From NCBI GenBank assembly GCA_028291445.1, contig JAQGIA010000484.1, positions 1 to 6,282 of the forward strand: a stretch of DNA of 6,282 nucleotides, given 5' to 3'. The translations under genes and the position numbers were made by a program. The DNA is from Belnapia sp. Lineage in GTDB: Bacteria > Pseudomonadota > Alphaproteobacteria > Acetobacterales > Acetobacteraceae. How positions within the stretch are numbered: the stretch's first letter is position 1; every line of letters starts with the position of its first letter. Below, piece after piece: positions 5,957 to 6,282 of this stretch. Below the pieces are notes generated by a model. It did no database searches. It was not told the DNA's origin and was given only the letters and a program-made list of their open reading frames with translations.

Positions 5957-5990
5957 GCAGTTATGCCACCTGGGGCAGTTATGCCACCTG
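5957..5990. repeat. Perfect 16-bp direct repeat between the regulator and acd
   Basis: GCAGTTATGCCACCTG occurs at 5957-5972 and again at 5975-5990, separated by GG, giving an 18-bp period. The right copy contains the last codons and TAA stop of the oxyR-like gene (5979-5981). The left copy lies in the 50-base gap before acd. It is either a simple tandem duplication of the regulator's 3' end or a paired binding site. Confidence 0.85.
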
Positions 5991-6282
5991 AACCGAAGCG
6001 GCAATGGCCGGAGCCAGGCTGCGGAATTCGGCGGCGCGCGGGCTGCGGGACCGCCAGGCCAGCGCCAGGCTGCGGCTGGGCGCCGCCTCGCCGGGACCTG
6101 GCGGCTCCAGCGGCCGGATCTCGACCGCGGCGCCGGCCAGCACGCCGCCAGCCAGCGACAGCTGCGGCAGCAGGGTCACGCCGAGCCCGCCGGCTACCAT
6201 CTGCACCAGCGTATGCAGCGAGGTGGCGGCGAAATTATCCTCGGGCGGCACCACCCCGCGCGGCAGGCCGCAGGCATCGAGC
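5979..6282 (-). CDS. OxyR-like LysR-family transcriptional regulator (C-terminal part only)
   Basis: Only the last 100 codons are in view; the gene enters from the right edge and ends at TAA 5981-5979. The fragment belongs to the effector-binding domain of a LysR-type regulator. FAATSLHTLVQMVAGGLGVTLLP is close to the FRATSLETLRNMVAAG.GITLLP stretch of OxyR. The later SRSLALAWRSRSPRAAEFRSLAPAI matches its final strand and helix. A cysteine (codon 6272-6270, context LDACGLPRG) lies 12 residues before FAATSL, near where OxyR has its resolving Cys208. The peroxidatic cysteine would be just beyond the edge, so redox sensing cannot be confirmed. The same strand and a 50-base gap to acd allow co-transcription or regulation of acd. 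A GTG at 6254 is inside the domain and is not the real start. Confidence 0.82.
   Translation of the reverse strand, partial: LDACGLPRGVVPPEDNFAATSLHTLVQMVAGGLGVTLLPQLSLAGGVLAGAAVEIRPLEPPGPGEAAPSRSLALAWRSRSPRAAEFRSLAPAIAASVQVA

Noticed and set aside
3442..5991. An 849-codon plus-strand open frame.
   Set aside because: It runs out of frame through the acyltransferase and antisense through acd. Its product is Pro/Ala/Gly/Arg-rich with no domain, whereas the overlapping frames match known families.

Overview
The window is very GC-rich, with strongly G/C-ending codons and few AT-rich stretches. The protein types point to an alphaproteobacterium, most likely Acetobacteraceae (Roseomonas-like): a zinc-free 41-residue bL36, a glycolate oxidase gene pair, and an OxyR/LysR-type regulator whose C-terminal half resembles that family. 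The taxon is an inference from protein character, not a database result.

Layout, left to right. (1) 1-2432, minus strand: glcD followed by glcE (glycolate oxidase flavoprotein subunits), overlapping by 4 bases (ATGA). glcE runs off the left edge, where glcF would be expected. (2) 2433-2594: a divergent intergenic region with a perfect 10+10 bp palindrome. (3) 2595-2951, plus strand: a small secreted protein of unknown function with a TTG start. (4) 2952-3086: a short CGATAATC tandem repeat across the stop codon of that gene, then two hairpins; one has a T-run and fits a terminator for rpmJ. (5) 3087-3212, minus: rpmJ (bL36), absent from a simple long-ORF view. (6) 3213-3454: a divergent intergenic region with TGCCGG half-sites. 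(7) 3455-4603, plus: a membrane acyltransferase-3 (ExoZ/OafA-like) carrying an in-frame tandem repeat. (8) 4630-5928, minus: an acyl-CoA-dehydrogenase-fold protein. (9) 5979-6282, minus, cut by the right edge: the C-terminal part of an OxyR-like LysR regulator.

The most notable gene is the acyl-CoA-dehydrogenase-fold protein at 4630-5928. It lacks both possible catalytic bases: Gln sits at the isovaleryl-type position and Gly at the medium-chain-type position. It keeps an Arg in the substrate pocket. This Arg/Gln/Gly triad is the published signature of 3-sulfinopropanoyl-CoA desulfinase (Acd of Advenella mimigardefordensis DPN7). I therefore call it a desulfinase, releasing sulfite from 3-sulfinopropanoyl-CoA, rather than a beta-oxidation dehydrogenase. 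An OxyR-like regulator lies just upstream on the same strand, with an 18-bp-period direct repeat in the junction.

The genes look like independent metabolic and housekeeping units: glycolate oxidation, a ribosomal protein, surface polysaccharide acylation and organosulfur catabolism. I see no mobile element, CRISPR array, tRNA or rRNA.
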